Shown here one piece after another: positions 35,243 through 46,043 of a DNA stretch of 64,000 bases. Location of the stretch: NCBI GenBank assembly GCA_946811695.1, contig OX328126.1, forward strand, positions 10,522,246 through 10,586,245, given 5' to 3'. This DNA is from Gonocerus acuteangulatus. Taxonomy: Eukaryota > Arthropoda > Insecta > Hemiptera > Coreidae. Made by a program: the position numbers and the translations under genes. Under the pieces are notes generated by a model. That model was not told where the DNA came from and made no database searches. It saw only the letters and a program-made list of their open reading frames with translations. Numbering within the stretch: the first letter of the stretch is position 1; the number at the start of each line of letters is the position of its first letter.

Positions 35243-35245
<3 letters not shown>
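33967..35245. mobile_element. Long-TIR DNA element, 1279 bp, in a TA site
   Basis: Ends CAGGGTGTCCCGTAAATGTC and its reverse complement. The arms run about 33967-34540 and 34668-35245, roughly 575 bp each and nearly identical, around a loop of about 130 bp. Both flanks are TA repeat, consistent with a TA target duplication. No transposase. A related single end is at 23525. Confidence 0.9.

Positions 35246-35306
<61 letters not shown>
35246..35306. repeat. (TA)n microsatellite
   Basis: TA tract into which, or beside which, the element at 33967 inserted; the left flank at 33955-33966 is also TATA. Confidence 0.95.
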
Positions 35307-35308
<2 letters not shown>

Positions 35309-35313
35309 CGGTT

Positions 35314-36082
35314 CTAGTGGGTTAGTACTATGCACTTGCTTCGACACAGCAGATAAGTAGTTATTTTATTGCGTTAAATAATGTTTTATCAAAAGTAATG
35401 CTTGTATATAATTTTGTGGAGTATATTATAGCACGGTTCCCGTCATAGTATGTTATATTATCAATTGATTAGTAATTAAAGTGTAATGTTTCCTGACACT
35501 GGGGCGCTCCCGACCAGTGTCAAGAAATATGTAAACTAGAGATAACCCGTTATGTATATGTTAACCAGTACAGATTAGATGGACGTTAACATTTTTCCAA
35601 GATGTCATTTGGAAACACCCATTATATTTGCGAGCATTACAAACAAGTGTTCTGACTGGGGGTGCTGATGGGTGAGGAGGCCGTGCAAGGGTTCGGGATA
35701 TTATTACCTCGGATGGACCATCACCAGGTATAGCGTAAACTATATGAGGGGCAAAATCAAAGTTTATTTCTAGTAATTCAAGGTCTGCCATTATAGTTGA
35801 AATGAATCGCAAAGAAGAATAATATTATGAAATAGATACAGTACGATAACAGCTGGCCTGTTATCGTCCTAGCAACGCATGCTGCCTAGGCGTACATGCT
35901 CTCTTTAAAGCCAGCAAAAAATTCAGACTCCTCTAGAAATACTTGAAAATTTGAATATAAAAAAAAAAATCCCTTTTTTCGTGAGTGTTTACATGCTAAA
36001 GGGTGTGTCGATGCATATTTGCATCGTAGTTTGGGCTGGGCGATGATAGGTCTGTAAGTGAGTGAGTGGAATTTGACAATTA
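35314..36082 (-). mobile_element. Helitron, decayed
   Basis: Related to copy 2 at 13572: CAGATAAGTAGTTATTTTAT, TAGCACGGTTCCCGTCATA, CTAGCAACGCA, GGTTTGGGCTGGGCGATGAT and a GAGTGAGTGG block near the 5' end. The 3' CTAG hairpin is degenerate (CTTGCTTCGACACAG). Confidence 0.75.
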
Positions 36083-36099
36083 TATATATATATATATTG

Positions 36100-36455
36100 G
36101 TCAGATTGGATTGGCAACTACATATCCCCTACCTAAGTCACTAGCTACTGTACCATATTGAAGTTCTCGTATCTTATCTTCCCAGTTGTTAAGATAGTTG
36201 TTGTGAGTCTAGTTCAATCTGATATATCCAATCCTTGGAACATAAGTTTAATCCTAACTCCTGGAATATTGTAGATTGTTCATTGGGATAATATCGTTGG
36301 GTTTATGTTCGGTGGCTTCATTGTTTGTGCAGATAATATTATTAAACCTTATATTTTATGCGATATACCTACGTGTTTTATCTTGTTTAATATATTAGAT
36401 CTTTCGAAAGACATGTAGTCAAGTGACATTTTTTTTCAAAAATGATATTATTATA
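36100..36455. other. No feature seen
   Basis: AT-rich, without a recognisable repeat; the minus-strand frames are short and broken. Confidence 0.4.
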
Positions 36456-36458
36456 CAT

Positions 36459-36624
36459 TATGGGGTCACACGTGGTCTAGTGGCTAGCGCCTCGGATTCA
36501 TAAGCGGGAGATGGTGGGTTCGATTCCCAACCTCCGGCAGGAATTTTATCATCCCACGGCTCGCTGGTAAAATTCCTCGCTGCACCCTGGATGTCGGCGC
36601 TAATGACCTAGATGTAGATGCGCC

Positions 36625-36668
<44 letters not shown>
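36459..36668 (+). mobile_element. SINE-A copy, long poly(A)
   Basis: GGGGTCACACGTGGTCTAGT, TTCATAAGCGGGAGATGG, B box GGTTCGATTCCC, GGATGTCGGCGCTAATGACC, GATGCGCCGTAAA and about 40 A. No clear target duplication. Confidence 0.88.
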
Positions 36669-36669
<1 letters not shown>

Positions 36670-36670
<1 letters not shown>

Positions 36671-36933
36671 ACCGAGAAAAAGTTGTTACTAAGCACTTTA
36701 TTGATGGTTTCCCCTCCTCATCGTTCACACTCAAAAAATATTCCGACGCTCCGGAACTGCCAACAGTGATCGCATGTCCATCTGGAAGGATAGAGATCAA
36801 CGCAAAGAAAATCAATGACCTGAAGAAGTTGGCCAAGTATACTACAGGCTATGAATATTTTTTTGATGAAATTCTCCAGTGGCCTACGACTCCAGCCGTC
36901 TGCAACATCGACCTAGCGTATGACGATGAGTAG
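36670..36933 (+). pseudogene. C-terminal coding fragment, family unknown
   Basis: An open frame without its own start reads VVTKHFIDGFPSSSFTLKKY then SDAPELPTVIACPSGRIEIN and AKKINDLKKLAKYTTGYEYF, ending DLAYDDE and TAG. The composition is coding-like and GC-richer than the flanks. It looks like the end of a transposon-borne protein, but I do not recognise it. Its last codons are the seed of the 47-bp array that follows. The SINE poly(A) directly upstream cuts it off from any 5' part. Confidence 0.4.
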
Positions 36934-38424
36934 AATTCTCCAGTGGCCTACGACTCCAGCCGTCTGCAACATCGACCTAGCGTATGACGATGAGTAGAAT
37001 TCTCCAGTGGCCTACGACTCCAGCCGTCTGCAACATCGACCTAGCGTATGACGGTGGCCTAAGACTCCAGCCGGCTGCAACTTCGACCTAGCGTATGACG
37101 GTGGCCTACGACTCCAGCCGGCTGCAACATCGACCTAGCGTATGACGGTGGCCTACGACTCCAGCAGTATGCAACATCGACCTAGCGTATGACGGTGGCC
37201 TACGACTCCAGCCATCTGCAACATCGACCTAGCGTATGACGGTGGCCTACGACTCCAGCCGTCTGCAACATCGACCTAGCGTATGACGGTGGCCTACGAC
37301 TCCAGCCGGCTGCAACATCGACCTAGCGTATGACGGTGGCCTACGACTCCAGCCGTCTGCAACTTCGACCTAGCGTATGACGGTGGCCTACGACTCCAGC
37401 CAGCTGCAACATCGACCTAGCGTATGACGGTGGCCTACGACTCCAGCAGTATGCAACATCGACCTAGCGTATGACGGTGGCCTACGACTCCAGCCGGCTG
37501 CAACATCGACCTAGCGTATGACGGTGGCCTACGACTCCAGCAGTATGCAACATCGACCTAGCGTATGACGGTGGCCTACGACTCCAGCCATCTGCAACAT
37601 CGACCTAGCGTATGACGGTGGCCTACGACTCCAGCCGTCTGCAACATCGACCTAGCGTATGACGGTGGCCTACGACTCCAGCCGGCTGCAACATCGACCT
37701 AGCGTATGACGGCTGCCTACGACTCCAGCCGTCTGCAACATCGACCTAGCGTATGACGGTGGCCTACGACTCCAGCCGGCTGCAACATCGACCTAGCGTA
37801 TGACGGTGGCCTACGACTCCAGCCGGCTGCAACATCGACCTAGCGTATGACGGTGGCCTACGACTCCAGCCATCTGCAACATCGACCTAGCGTATGACGG
37901 TGGCCTACGACTCCAGCCGGCTGCAACATCGACCTAGCGTATGACGGTGGCCTACGACTCCAGCCATCTGCAACATCGACCTAGCGTATGACGGTGGCCT
38001 ACGACTCCAGCCGGCTGCAACATCGACCTAGCGTATGACGGTGGCCTACGACTCCAGCCGTCTGCAACATCGACTTAGCGTATGACGGTGGCCTACGACT
38101 CCAGCCGGCTGCAACATCGACCTAGCGTATGACGGTGGCCTACGACTCCAGCCATCTGCAACATCGACCTAGCGTATGACGGTGGCCTACGACTCCAGCC
38201 GGCTGCAACATCGACCTAGCGTATGACGGTGGCCTACGACTCCAGCCGTCTGCAACATCGACCTAGCGTATGACGGTGGCCTACGACTCCAGCCGGCTGC
38301 AACATCGACCTAGCGTATGACGGTGGCCTACGACTCCAGCCGGCTGCAACATCGACCTAGCGTATGACGGTGGCCTACGACTCCAGCCGTCTGCTACATC
38401 GACCTAGCGTATGACGATGAGTAG
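36871..38424 (+). repeat. 47-bp minisatellite, 29 units plus 3 longer units
   Basis: Three 64-bp units (GTGGCC at 36879, 36943, 37007), then 47-bp units from 37053 to 38370. The unit contains TGGCCTACGACTCCAGCC and TGCAACATCGACCTAGCGTA. The last copy restores GACGATGAGTAG, identical to the original stop region, so the array arose inside the 3' end of the coding fragment at 36670. The variable site is GTCTGC/GGCTGC/ATCTGC/AGTATGC. Confidence 0.96.
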
Positions 38425-38642
38425 AATAACAACTCAAACAGGCCTTCTTGCATAGACAATGTTTTATTTTCGATTATTACTTTATTTCTTGTTCCTTATT
38501 TAACTGATATTTCAACTTTCTTCCTTGATTCTTAATAAATTTAAACATAAAGATAATATGCTTTTTTATTTACGACCTTCAACTGCTTTTTCAAATCAAT
38601 ATAATAGTCAAAAATATTTTTTTAACTAAATTTATTTATTAT
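38425..38642. other. No feature seen
   Basis: AT-rich, probably the former 3' UTR of the sequence amplified upstream. Confidence 0.3.
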
Positions 38643-38855
38643 ATTGCAGAAACCCGTCAAGTGCAAAAACTTTAAATATTTTTTGTAAAAAAAGTAAAAA
38701 CTTTAAAATTAACCCCAGGCATTATTTGTTTTCGCAATACAATAAGAAATACTTCAATATTTTTCCATGCCAAAATCTTTACTAATTTTGAAATTGGGAT
38801 GTTTTTTTTAGTTTTCCGAAAATTTAAAAAAGTGCACTTGACGGGTTTCTGCAAT
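38643..38855. mobile_element. MITE, 213 bp, perfect TIRs
   Basis: ATTGCAGAAACCCGTCAAGT... at 38643-38665 and its exact reverse complement at 38833-38855 (23 bp). The interior is AT-rich with T-runs. Target duplication ambiguous (AT/TA on both sides). Confidence 0.85.
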
Positions 38856-38964
38856 AAACGATTCAATTGAAGTTCCACTCATTGTTTAATGATTCTTTAA
38901 TCTTTTTTTTTTAAGATTTTTCAAATATTTATCGATCCTACCTTCTAGGTAACTATCCAACCTT

Positions 38965-39155
38965 CTAGGTCAGTACTATGCTCCGGCCGCCTGATTTTCC
39001 CCTTGGCTGCTTCAACTGCTAGAGACATTAGCACCCAAGGTACCCATTGATCAATTTATTAAAGGCTGCTTTGGCCTAGAGACGGTCAGGGAGGCCGAAT
39101 TCAACCCATGAACGAAGACACTAGAAGAAAAAATCTTTAGTGCTTGCTCGGGAGT
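38965..39155 (-). mobile_element. SINE-B, middle fragment
   Basis: On the minus strand: AAGATTTTTTCTTCTAGTGT, GGCCTCCCTGACCGTC and GGCCGGAGCATAGTACTGAC. The tRNA-like head and the 3' end are missing. Confidence 0.8.
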
Positions 39156-39189
39156 ATCTATATCTATATATAACTAAATTGGATCATTA

Positions 39190-39265
39190 GGGTGGTAACC
39201 TATAGATAACCCATCCTAAAATTCTTAGTTCATAATAAATGTACGTTAAAATCTAAATAAATTGG
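39190..39265 (+). mobile_element. SINE-C-type tail fragment
   Basis: GGGTGGTAACCTATAGATAA, CCCATCCTAAAATTCTTAG, TTCATAATAAATG. Same block order as 728-802 (minus strand). Confidence 0.65.
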
Positions 39266-39577
39266 ATTATATGAAGTTTGAGTAATTTGTGTATTATGTT
39301 GTAATTCAAATTAACCTGCCAAACTGGCTGATTATTTGTTACTCCTAAAGAAGAAAGTATTTGATTCCTGCTTTTCTAAGATTGTGGAATGTACTTTTTC
39401 TGCGTTTGGACGCTTTCATTATCCTTGGAGGCAAAAAGCAGAAATGCAAAGTTTACTGTTATTTACTGAGTAGTGTTTTATACGCCTCCCGTATACAACA
39501 CTTTCGAAGAAAATGTTTTCAAATATGGTGTTAAAATTTAAATAATAATAAATACTGTGTCAGCTGTTTATTTTAAA

Positions 39578-39640
39578 CTAGCTGTGCCCGCGACTTCGTC
39601 CGCCTAGATAGTGACTTAACGCAGTATATTTGGATATATA
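39578..39640 (-). mobile_element. Helitron-like 3' terminus
   Basis: CTAGCTGTGCCCGCGACTTC, then GTCCGCCTAGATAG. On the minus strand this is a hairpin followed by CAGCTAG, the Helitron 3' layout. The 5' end was not located, so the 105-bp array downstream may lie inside this element. Confidence 0.5.
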
Positions 39641-39754
39641 TTTTGGATTATAAACACTGTCTTATGAATATTTGAAAATAGAAATATACTTTAGTAGTAA
39701 ATATACTTTAGTTGCAGTAGTGCTTCTCTATACACGATATTAGACGTTTAGCCA

Positions 39755-40946
39755 TCGGGGATCAAGCATACAGGCTGCTGGGATTGCTAAAACTTGACAG
39801 AGCCACTAAGCTGACCCCTTAGGGATTGTTGAACCCTAGTGTGTATAGAGGTATATCCATCGGGGATCAAGCATACAGGCTGCTAGGATTGCTAAAACGT
39901 GACAGAGCCACTAAGCTGACCCCTTAGGGATTGTTAAACCCTAGTGTGTATAGAGGTATATCCATCGGGGATCAAGCATACAGGCTGCTAGGATTGCTAA
40001 AACGTGACAGAGCCACTAAGCTGACCCCTTAGGGATTGTTAAACCCTAGTGTGTATAGAGGTATATCCATCGGGGATCAAGCATACAGGCTGCTAGGATT
40101 GCTAAAACGTGACAGAGCCACTAAGCTGACCCCTTAGGGATTGTTAAACCCTAGTGTGTATAGAGGTATACCCATCGGGGATCAAGCATACAGGCTGCTA
40201 GGATTGCTAAACGTGACAGAGCCACTAAGCTGACCCCTTAGGGATTCTTAAACCCTAGTGTGTATAGAGGTATTGCCATCGGGGATCAAGCATACAGGCT
40301 GCTAGGATTGCTAAAACGTGACAGAGCCACTAAGCTGACCCCTTAGGGATTGTTAAACCCTAGTGTGTATAGACGTATATATCCATCGGGGATCAAGCAT
40401 ACAGGCTGCAAGGATTGCTATAACGTGACAGAGCCACTAAGCTGACCCCTTAGGGATTGTTAAACCCTAGTGTGTATAGAGGTATAGCCATCGGGGATCA
40501 AGCATACAGGCTGCTAGGATTGCTATAACGTGACAGAGCCACTTAGCTGACCCCTTAGGGATTGTTAAACCCTAGTGTGTATAGAGGTATAGCCATCGGG
40601 GATCAAGCATACAGGCTGCTAGGATTACTAAAACGTGACAGAGCCACTAAGCTGACCCCTGAGGGATTGTTGAACCCTAGTGTGTATAGAGGTATATCCA
40701 TCGGGGATCAAGCATACAGGCTGCTAGGATTACTAAAACGTGACAGAGCCACTAAGCTGACCCCTTAGGGATTGTTAAACCATAGGTGTATAGAGGTATA
40801 GCCATCGGGGATCAAGCATACAGGCTGCTAGGATTGCTAAAACGTGACAGAGCCACTAAGCTGACCCCTTAGGGATTGTTGAACCCTAGTGTGTATAGAG
40901 GTATAGCCATCGGGGATCAAGCATACAGGCTGCTGGGATTGCTAAA
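39755..40946 (+). repeat. 105-bp tandem repeat, about 11 copies
   Basis: CATCGGGGATCAAGCATACA recurs every 105 bp. The unit also holds GTGACAGAGCCACTAAGCTG and TAAACCCTAGTGTGTATAGA. 105 is divisible by three, but most units carry an in-frame TAG in CCCCTTAGGG; only the unit with CCCCTGAGGG gives a longer frame (40562-40768). Probably not a coding array. Confidence 0.95.
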
Positions 40947-40984
40947 ACAAACAATAAATGTTGAATGAAGCTTACCACAATATA

Positions 40985-41300
40985 TTAGTGAAAACATGAA
41001 CTGAACCGGATAGACACGGCTCTGAGATTTGCGAGCACAGACAAAAATTCGAAAAATCATTGTTTTGTGTGCTATTGCGTTAATAAAGGCCCCTAATAGT
41101 ATTTTATCTCATATAGCTCTCATGTACAGACAGCGATCAGTCAGAATTTTAAAAATGGACTAAGTCCATCCATTTTTGTTTTTTAATTTATATCGGTTAT
41201 TTTGGGAGTGCAGTCTACACTACCTAAACTCTCAATAAAGTGCATAGTCCTGCAGCTCCTGTGCGCCGGACGTTTTTTATAAGGTTTGTTACAAGGCAGT
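40985..41300 (+). other. Possible gypsy pol remnant
   Basis: 41207-41270 aligns at base level with 63550-63615, where the frame reads IIQECTRYDPILRKVLSY, a Ty3/gypsy RNase H-integrase linker motif. Here the frame is broken. Otherwise unremarkable. Confidence 0.35.
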
Positions 41301-41304
41301 AAAT

Positions 41305-41442
41305 ATGTTTAAAGAGCGTGGCAAATACTTGTCGGAGAGTAGAGCGAGGAAAACTCATATCTTGGCTGTCAACCTCAGTGACGCTGTCGCATCCATCCGC
41401 AGAAATAATATTCAGACTCCGGTAGCATTGGAGAAGAGATAA
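41305..41442 (+). CDS. Small 45-codon frame before a LINE-like 3' UTR
   Basis: MFKERGKYLSESRARKTHIL and AVNLSDAVASIRRNN, ending VALEKR and TAA. Its composition is unlike the AT-rich surroundings. It lies directly before a 400-bp AT-rich stretch ending in an ATAAATAAATAA tail, so it could be the end of a LINE reading frame. I do not recognise the family. Confidence 0.3.
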   Translation: MFKERGKYLSESRARKTHILAVNLSDAVASIRRNNIQTPVALEKR

Positions 41443-41856
41443 TTTTCATTATATTTACTTATTTATTTAAATTTCTTTTATTATAAAATTTCATTTTCAC
41501 TTAATCGTGGAAGATATATGTACCTATATTTATGTACGTGAGTTTATGTATACGTCTTTATGTACATGTGCATAATATTCCTTACACATAGTGTATATAA
41601 AGCAATGTATACGTATGTGTTGTGCACTTTCATCTACTTATACAATTGTATAGTAATGTTTTAATATATATATAATAGTATACATACTTATAACTGTTAT
41701 ATAAATTCGTAAAATACTTTTATTGTAAATTAATGTTTTAACTTTATATAAAATATCAATAAGAATATGTAATAACTGTTTAATAATAAGAACATATTTG
41801 TAATTATCGAGCGAATCATCTGCGTTATGAGAGTCTTGATAATAAATAAATAAATG
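41443..41856 (+). mobile_element. LINE-like 3' UTR
   Basis: AT-rich sequence with GTACGTGAGTTTATG-like pieces, a terminal GAGCGAATCATCTGCGTTAT hairpin region and an ATAAATAAATAAATGA tail. Same layout as 2780-2905 and 14560-14900. Confidence 0.45.
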
Positions 41857-42005
41857 AAGGGTGCCAAGGGTCGTGGGTTCGATTCGCACTCGGGGTGGTG
41901 GCTTTGCATCAGCAAAAAAGAAAATGCATCAGCCCTATCCTAGCTGAAAAGGGTGGTAACCTATAGATAACCCGTAGTAATGGATCGTTAAAATTTAAAC
42001 AAAAG
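41857..42005 (+). mobile_element. SINE-C (tRNA-derived), 5'-truncated
   Basis: B box GGTCGTGGGTTCGATTCGCA, then GGTGGCTTTGCATCAGC, GCATCAGCCCTATCCTAGCT, GGGTGGTAACCTATAGATAA, and a GTTAAAATTTAAAC tail. The A box is missing. A second head fragment lies at 44095-44170 (minus). Confidence 0.7.
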
Positions 42006-42412
42006 AAATAAATCACTCTCTGGAACAGTGAGCGAATCTCGGAGCTGGGGAACAACACATTCTCTATTTCTCGACCAAAGCTGTAGAAATTTTCGTTTTT
42101 TGAAGAGAATCTCTGAGAATCTGTCAGACATCAAAACAAAAAAGTCTGACTTTCACGAACCGCGTCTTCTTAGCGCGGTTCCGTTCATAACCCTATTGCG
42201 ATTAATAAAGGAAACAGTTATTGGTGGGTGTCGATCTTTCGTGAATAATATAAAATCAAATCACACAAGAAAGATTTAAGGCACCACAAAAGGAAACTGA
42301 CAGTAACCTCCGCCCTCTGTCATAACGTTCGCTCTTGGAAACACTATAACTCTGTTGTACATTTTCTTACCTTGTTACAGTAATATAACCACTTTAACTG
42401 TTAACCCTTTCT
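42006..42412. other. No gene seen
   Basis: The 83-codon frame at 42028-42279 has no recognisable motif. AT content falls slightly here. No repeat identified. Confidence 0.3.
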
Positions 42413-42530
42413 GGACGGTGGGCTTCTCCAGCAGCCAGCACAAAGCCGTGACTGGCTGACGGTGGGCTTCTGTAGAAGCCAGCAGAAAGCCGTGACTGGC
42501 TGACGGTGGACTTCTGTAGAAGCCACCTCA
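42413..42530. repeat. 45-bp tandem repeat, about 2.5 copies
   Basis: GACGGTGGGCTTCTGTAGAA and GCCAGCAGAAAGCCGTGACT: three partial units, each containing the inverted pair GGCTTCT/AGAAGCC. Confidence 0.85.
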
Positions 42531-42698
42531 CTCTATATCGCATAAGGATGGCCATTCTAGGATCTCGACGAAGACGATAGGCTTTTTCCGAAGCGTAAAC
42601 AATATAATTTGCTGAGGAAGCATCGCAGTTTCCAGGGATATATGTTTTCTATCAGCAGTACAAAGGTGTTACGTGGAAAGGTTTCTGCACTAATTAAA

Positions 42699-42703
<5 letters not shown>

Positions 42704-42748
<45 letters not shown>
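42704..42748. repeat. (TA)n microsatellite
   Basis: About 45 bp of TA. Confidence 0.95.
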
Positions 42749-42750
<2 letters not shown>

Positions 42751-42914
42751 CTAATAGGAGAATACAAATCTAAAAAAAAAAGTCGAGCGGGCATGGAAGG
42801 TAGCTAGGCTAGTAGCCGTCAGGAGGGACCTGCAGGTATCGGGAGGGTCCCGTCACCGGGTTCCCTCGCCCATACGACTGCTGCCGTCTCTATTGGGTTA
42901 AATTCAGTTAAAAT

Positions 42915-43115
42915 AAACAACAACCAATTAAAACGTTAGGCAAACAGATACAAAAACCCGTTTAAAGGAGCAAAACTAACAATTTCGAAGTTTCAAGTCC
43001 TTATTTCTCCTATGGACATCACCCCATGGAAAATTACTTTAGAACCTTTTTTTTTGTAGAGAATTTAGTAATATTTTGAATGGCCACCTTCCACTTACTA
43101 CTATTTCCTTTTTTA
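42915..43115. repeat. Dispersed repeat shared with 20735 and Helitron copy 1
   Basis: AATTTCGAAGTTTCAAGTCC, GGACATCACCCCATGG, GGCCACCTTCCACTTACTAC. Closest in order to 12730-12850. Confidence 0.6.
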
Positions 43116-43285
43116 GGTATAATTTCTTGATCTTAAAAAAACTTCTTATATTCACTCAAAATCTAAGTAGAGACTGCTATAAGGAGTATATGTATATTTT
43201 TTCCTAATATATAAGATATTCTAGAAGATATGTGCTTTTGAACTGTCATCCCGTACTTTATTTTAATTGATCCAATTTATGTTGG

Positions 43286-43289
<4 letters not shown>

Positions 43290-43378
<89 letters not shown>

Positions 43379-43402
43379 ATTATATATATATATATATATA
43401 TA
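43290..43402. repeat. (TA)n microsatellite, interrupted
   Basis: TA tract broken by single phase slips (ATAATA, ATTATA). Confidence 0.95.
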
Positions 43403-44475
43403 TGTGTATATGTATGTTAATAACATATCACGGGTCGAAAATAATTGTTAACTTTTATTTAAAAAAATTATTTACTAAACTTTTTATTTTCATTTAGAAA
43501 AAGCAAAAGTTATAAAATAAATTTTTGGGTTTTAACTTTTTTTTTTTTTTTTTTTTTTTTATCGGTTATTTTTCAACTTAAAAATAAAAGTTTTAAAGTA
43601 ACTAATATTAAAATACTTAATCGGAAAAAGTTTAATGAAATAAATTAAAACTACTAATGTTTATTTTTTGTTTTGTATCAACATATATATTTTAGTAAAT
43701 AATTAAAACTAAATTTTTAAACAAAGAACATTTCACTTTTTTTTTTACCTTATTCAACCCAAAAAATTCTTGATCAAAATATTTAAAACTTTTATTTTTC
43801 TTTGAAAAAAATAAAAGTATTACTTTTACTTTTATTTTCATGTACCCAATTTTAGAAGTTCCAAAATAACTATTACTCTTACAACTTTTAAATAAATGTT
43901 TTTTTTTTTTACTGTTATTTTTTAACTTAAAAAATAAACCGTTAAATCTTAAGTTCTTCGATAAAAAAATAACTTTTTCGAATTCTGTCACATATCGCTT
44001 ATAAAAGATTTTAATTTTGATGTCCAGCTATATTCAGACCATTACAACGGATTATATACGGGCTATAATTTTTCTTTCCCGGATTGCGCCGATACATATT
44101 CTTTGCCCAAATAAAAAGCAATCACCCTCGGTGGGAATCGAACCCATGACCTACGATCTCCTCTGAATATTATTGATTAAGCATTAAATTTACTTAAAAT
44201 GAGATTTCTAAAATCATATTTTTCGGTTGGTTTTATAATTTACAAAACAATGAATCATTATAATTAGTTTCTGATTTAATGTATGGACCCTTCATAAACA
44301 ATCATGCTGATAAACGCTATTATTATCAAAACATCCAGATATTTGTGTGCGATGGACCATAATTTGCATTCTATTTCACAGATAGAATCTATAATGTCAG
44401 CTGAATAATAAATTATTATACATCCATCGTTCACATACTCACTATATTTTATATATTTCTTATGAACAAATATAG
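43403..44475. other. Extremely AT-rich stretch; one SINE head fragment
   Basis: 43440-43990 consists of T-runs and AAAATAAAAG-like pieces without coding signal. At 44095-44170 the minus strand has GGTCATGGGTTCGATTCCCA followed by CCGAGGGTGATTGC, a SINE-C-like B-box head. Confidence 0.5.
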
Positions 44476-44844
44476 TCTATTATATAAAAATGAATCGCTA
44501 AATGTGTTGGTAAGCGCAAATCTCGAGAACAACTGAACCGATTTTGCTAATTCTTTTTTTATTATATTCCTTTAAGAACGAGGATGGTTCTTACGGAGAG
44601 AAAAATTAAAAAAAATTGCCCGAAAAAGTCTAAAAACGACATTTTTCGGTTGTTATTTACTTCGTTAACGGAAATTCATTTGTCAATAAAAACATATGTT
44701 CTCAATTATAATATTTTTAACACTTAACATATTAGTTGAGAAGATATGGTCGACCGTTCAGAAGTAGGAAGCGTAGATCGTCGGGGTTTCGGTCAGTGTT
44801 CTTATTCAATAAAACACATTTTATATGCTAAAATGTATATTTAT

Positions 44845-44889
44845 TGCCGCCAACGTTTCGGCTTGCTATACAAGCCATCTTCAGGGCTG
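44845..44889 (-). ncRNA. Hammerhead-like motif, left arm of PLE-B
   Basis: On the minus strand: stem I AGCC, core-like CTGAAGA, stem II GGCTTG-TATAG-CAAGCC, GAAAC, GTT, stem I GGC. The core has A in place of T in CTGATGA and the cleavage triplet is GTT, so it is a degenerate hammerhead. Confidence 0.5.
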
Positions 44890-45170
44890 TAAAAACATAT
44901 ATGGTGTAACAATCGTAAGGACAGAAACAAGAACAAAAACAATAAAAAAAAAAAAAGGCTAGAAACATTAACATAAATATCAGTACCTATATGCTTGAAA
45001 ATATAAATATAAATATATATAAATATATATACATATATATATATATACACCCACACACACATATATATACATATACATATATGTATACATACACACACAC
45101 ATATATGCATATATACACACGAATACATACATACACATATATACACATATATATACACATATATACATAT

Positions 45171-45225
<55 letters not shown>

Positions 45226-45345
45226 CATATATATATAAAGTATAATAATAGCAATATAAATAAATATAACTGTATAGTGACATACCTATTGCTAGAAACA
45301 TTAACATAAATATGGGTACCTATATGCTTGAAAATACAAATATAA

Positions 45346-45409
<64 letters not shown>

Positions 45410-45474
45410 GTATATATATATAGTATAATAATAGCAATAATTATACTATATATATATAATTGCTATTATTATAC

Positions 45475-45543
<69 letters not shown>

Positions 45544-45657
45544 TTGTATTTTCAAGCATATAGGTACCCATATTTATGTTAATGTTTCTAGCAATAGGTA
45601 TGTCACTATACAGTTATATTTATTTATATTGCTATTATTATACTTTATATATATATG

Positions 45658-45712
<55 letters not shown>

Positions 45713-46000
45713 ATATGTATATATGTGTATATATATGTGTATATATGTGTATGTATGTATTCGTGTGTATATATGCATATATGTGTGTGTGTATGTATAC
45801 ATATATGTATATGTATATATATGTGTGTGTGTGGGTGTATATATATATATATGTATATATATTTATATATATTTATATTTATATTTTCAAGCATATAGGT
45901 ACTGATATTTATGTTAATGTTTCTAGCCTTTTTTTTTTTTTTTTTATTGTTTTTGTTATTGTTTCTGTCCTTACGATTGTTACACCATATATGTTTTTAC

Positions 46001-46043
46001 AGCCCTGAAGATGGCTTGTATAGCAAGCCGAAACGTTGGCGGC
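46001..46043 (+). ncRNA. Hammerhead-like motif, right arm of PLE-B
   Basis: Exact mirror of the left-arm motif, with the same CTGAAGA and GTT variants, so both ends share the change. The variant is therefore likely ancestral for this subfamily. Confidence 0.5.

Noticed and set aside
40562..40768. Protein-coding 35-residue repeat
   Set aside because: Only this pair of units lacks the TAG found in the others; no start context or homology.
41305..41442. Small host peptide gene
   Set aside because: No signal peptide or recognisable motif; position before a LINE-like 3' UTR makes a LINE frame end more likely.
44841..46008. Long [12 protein letters not shown] open frames on both strands
   Set aside because: Translations of TA/CA simple sequence in a palindrome; mirror-image frames occur on both strands.
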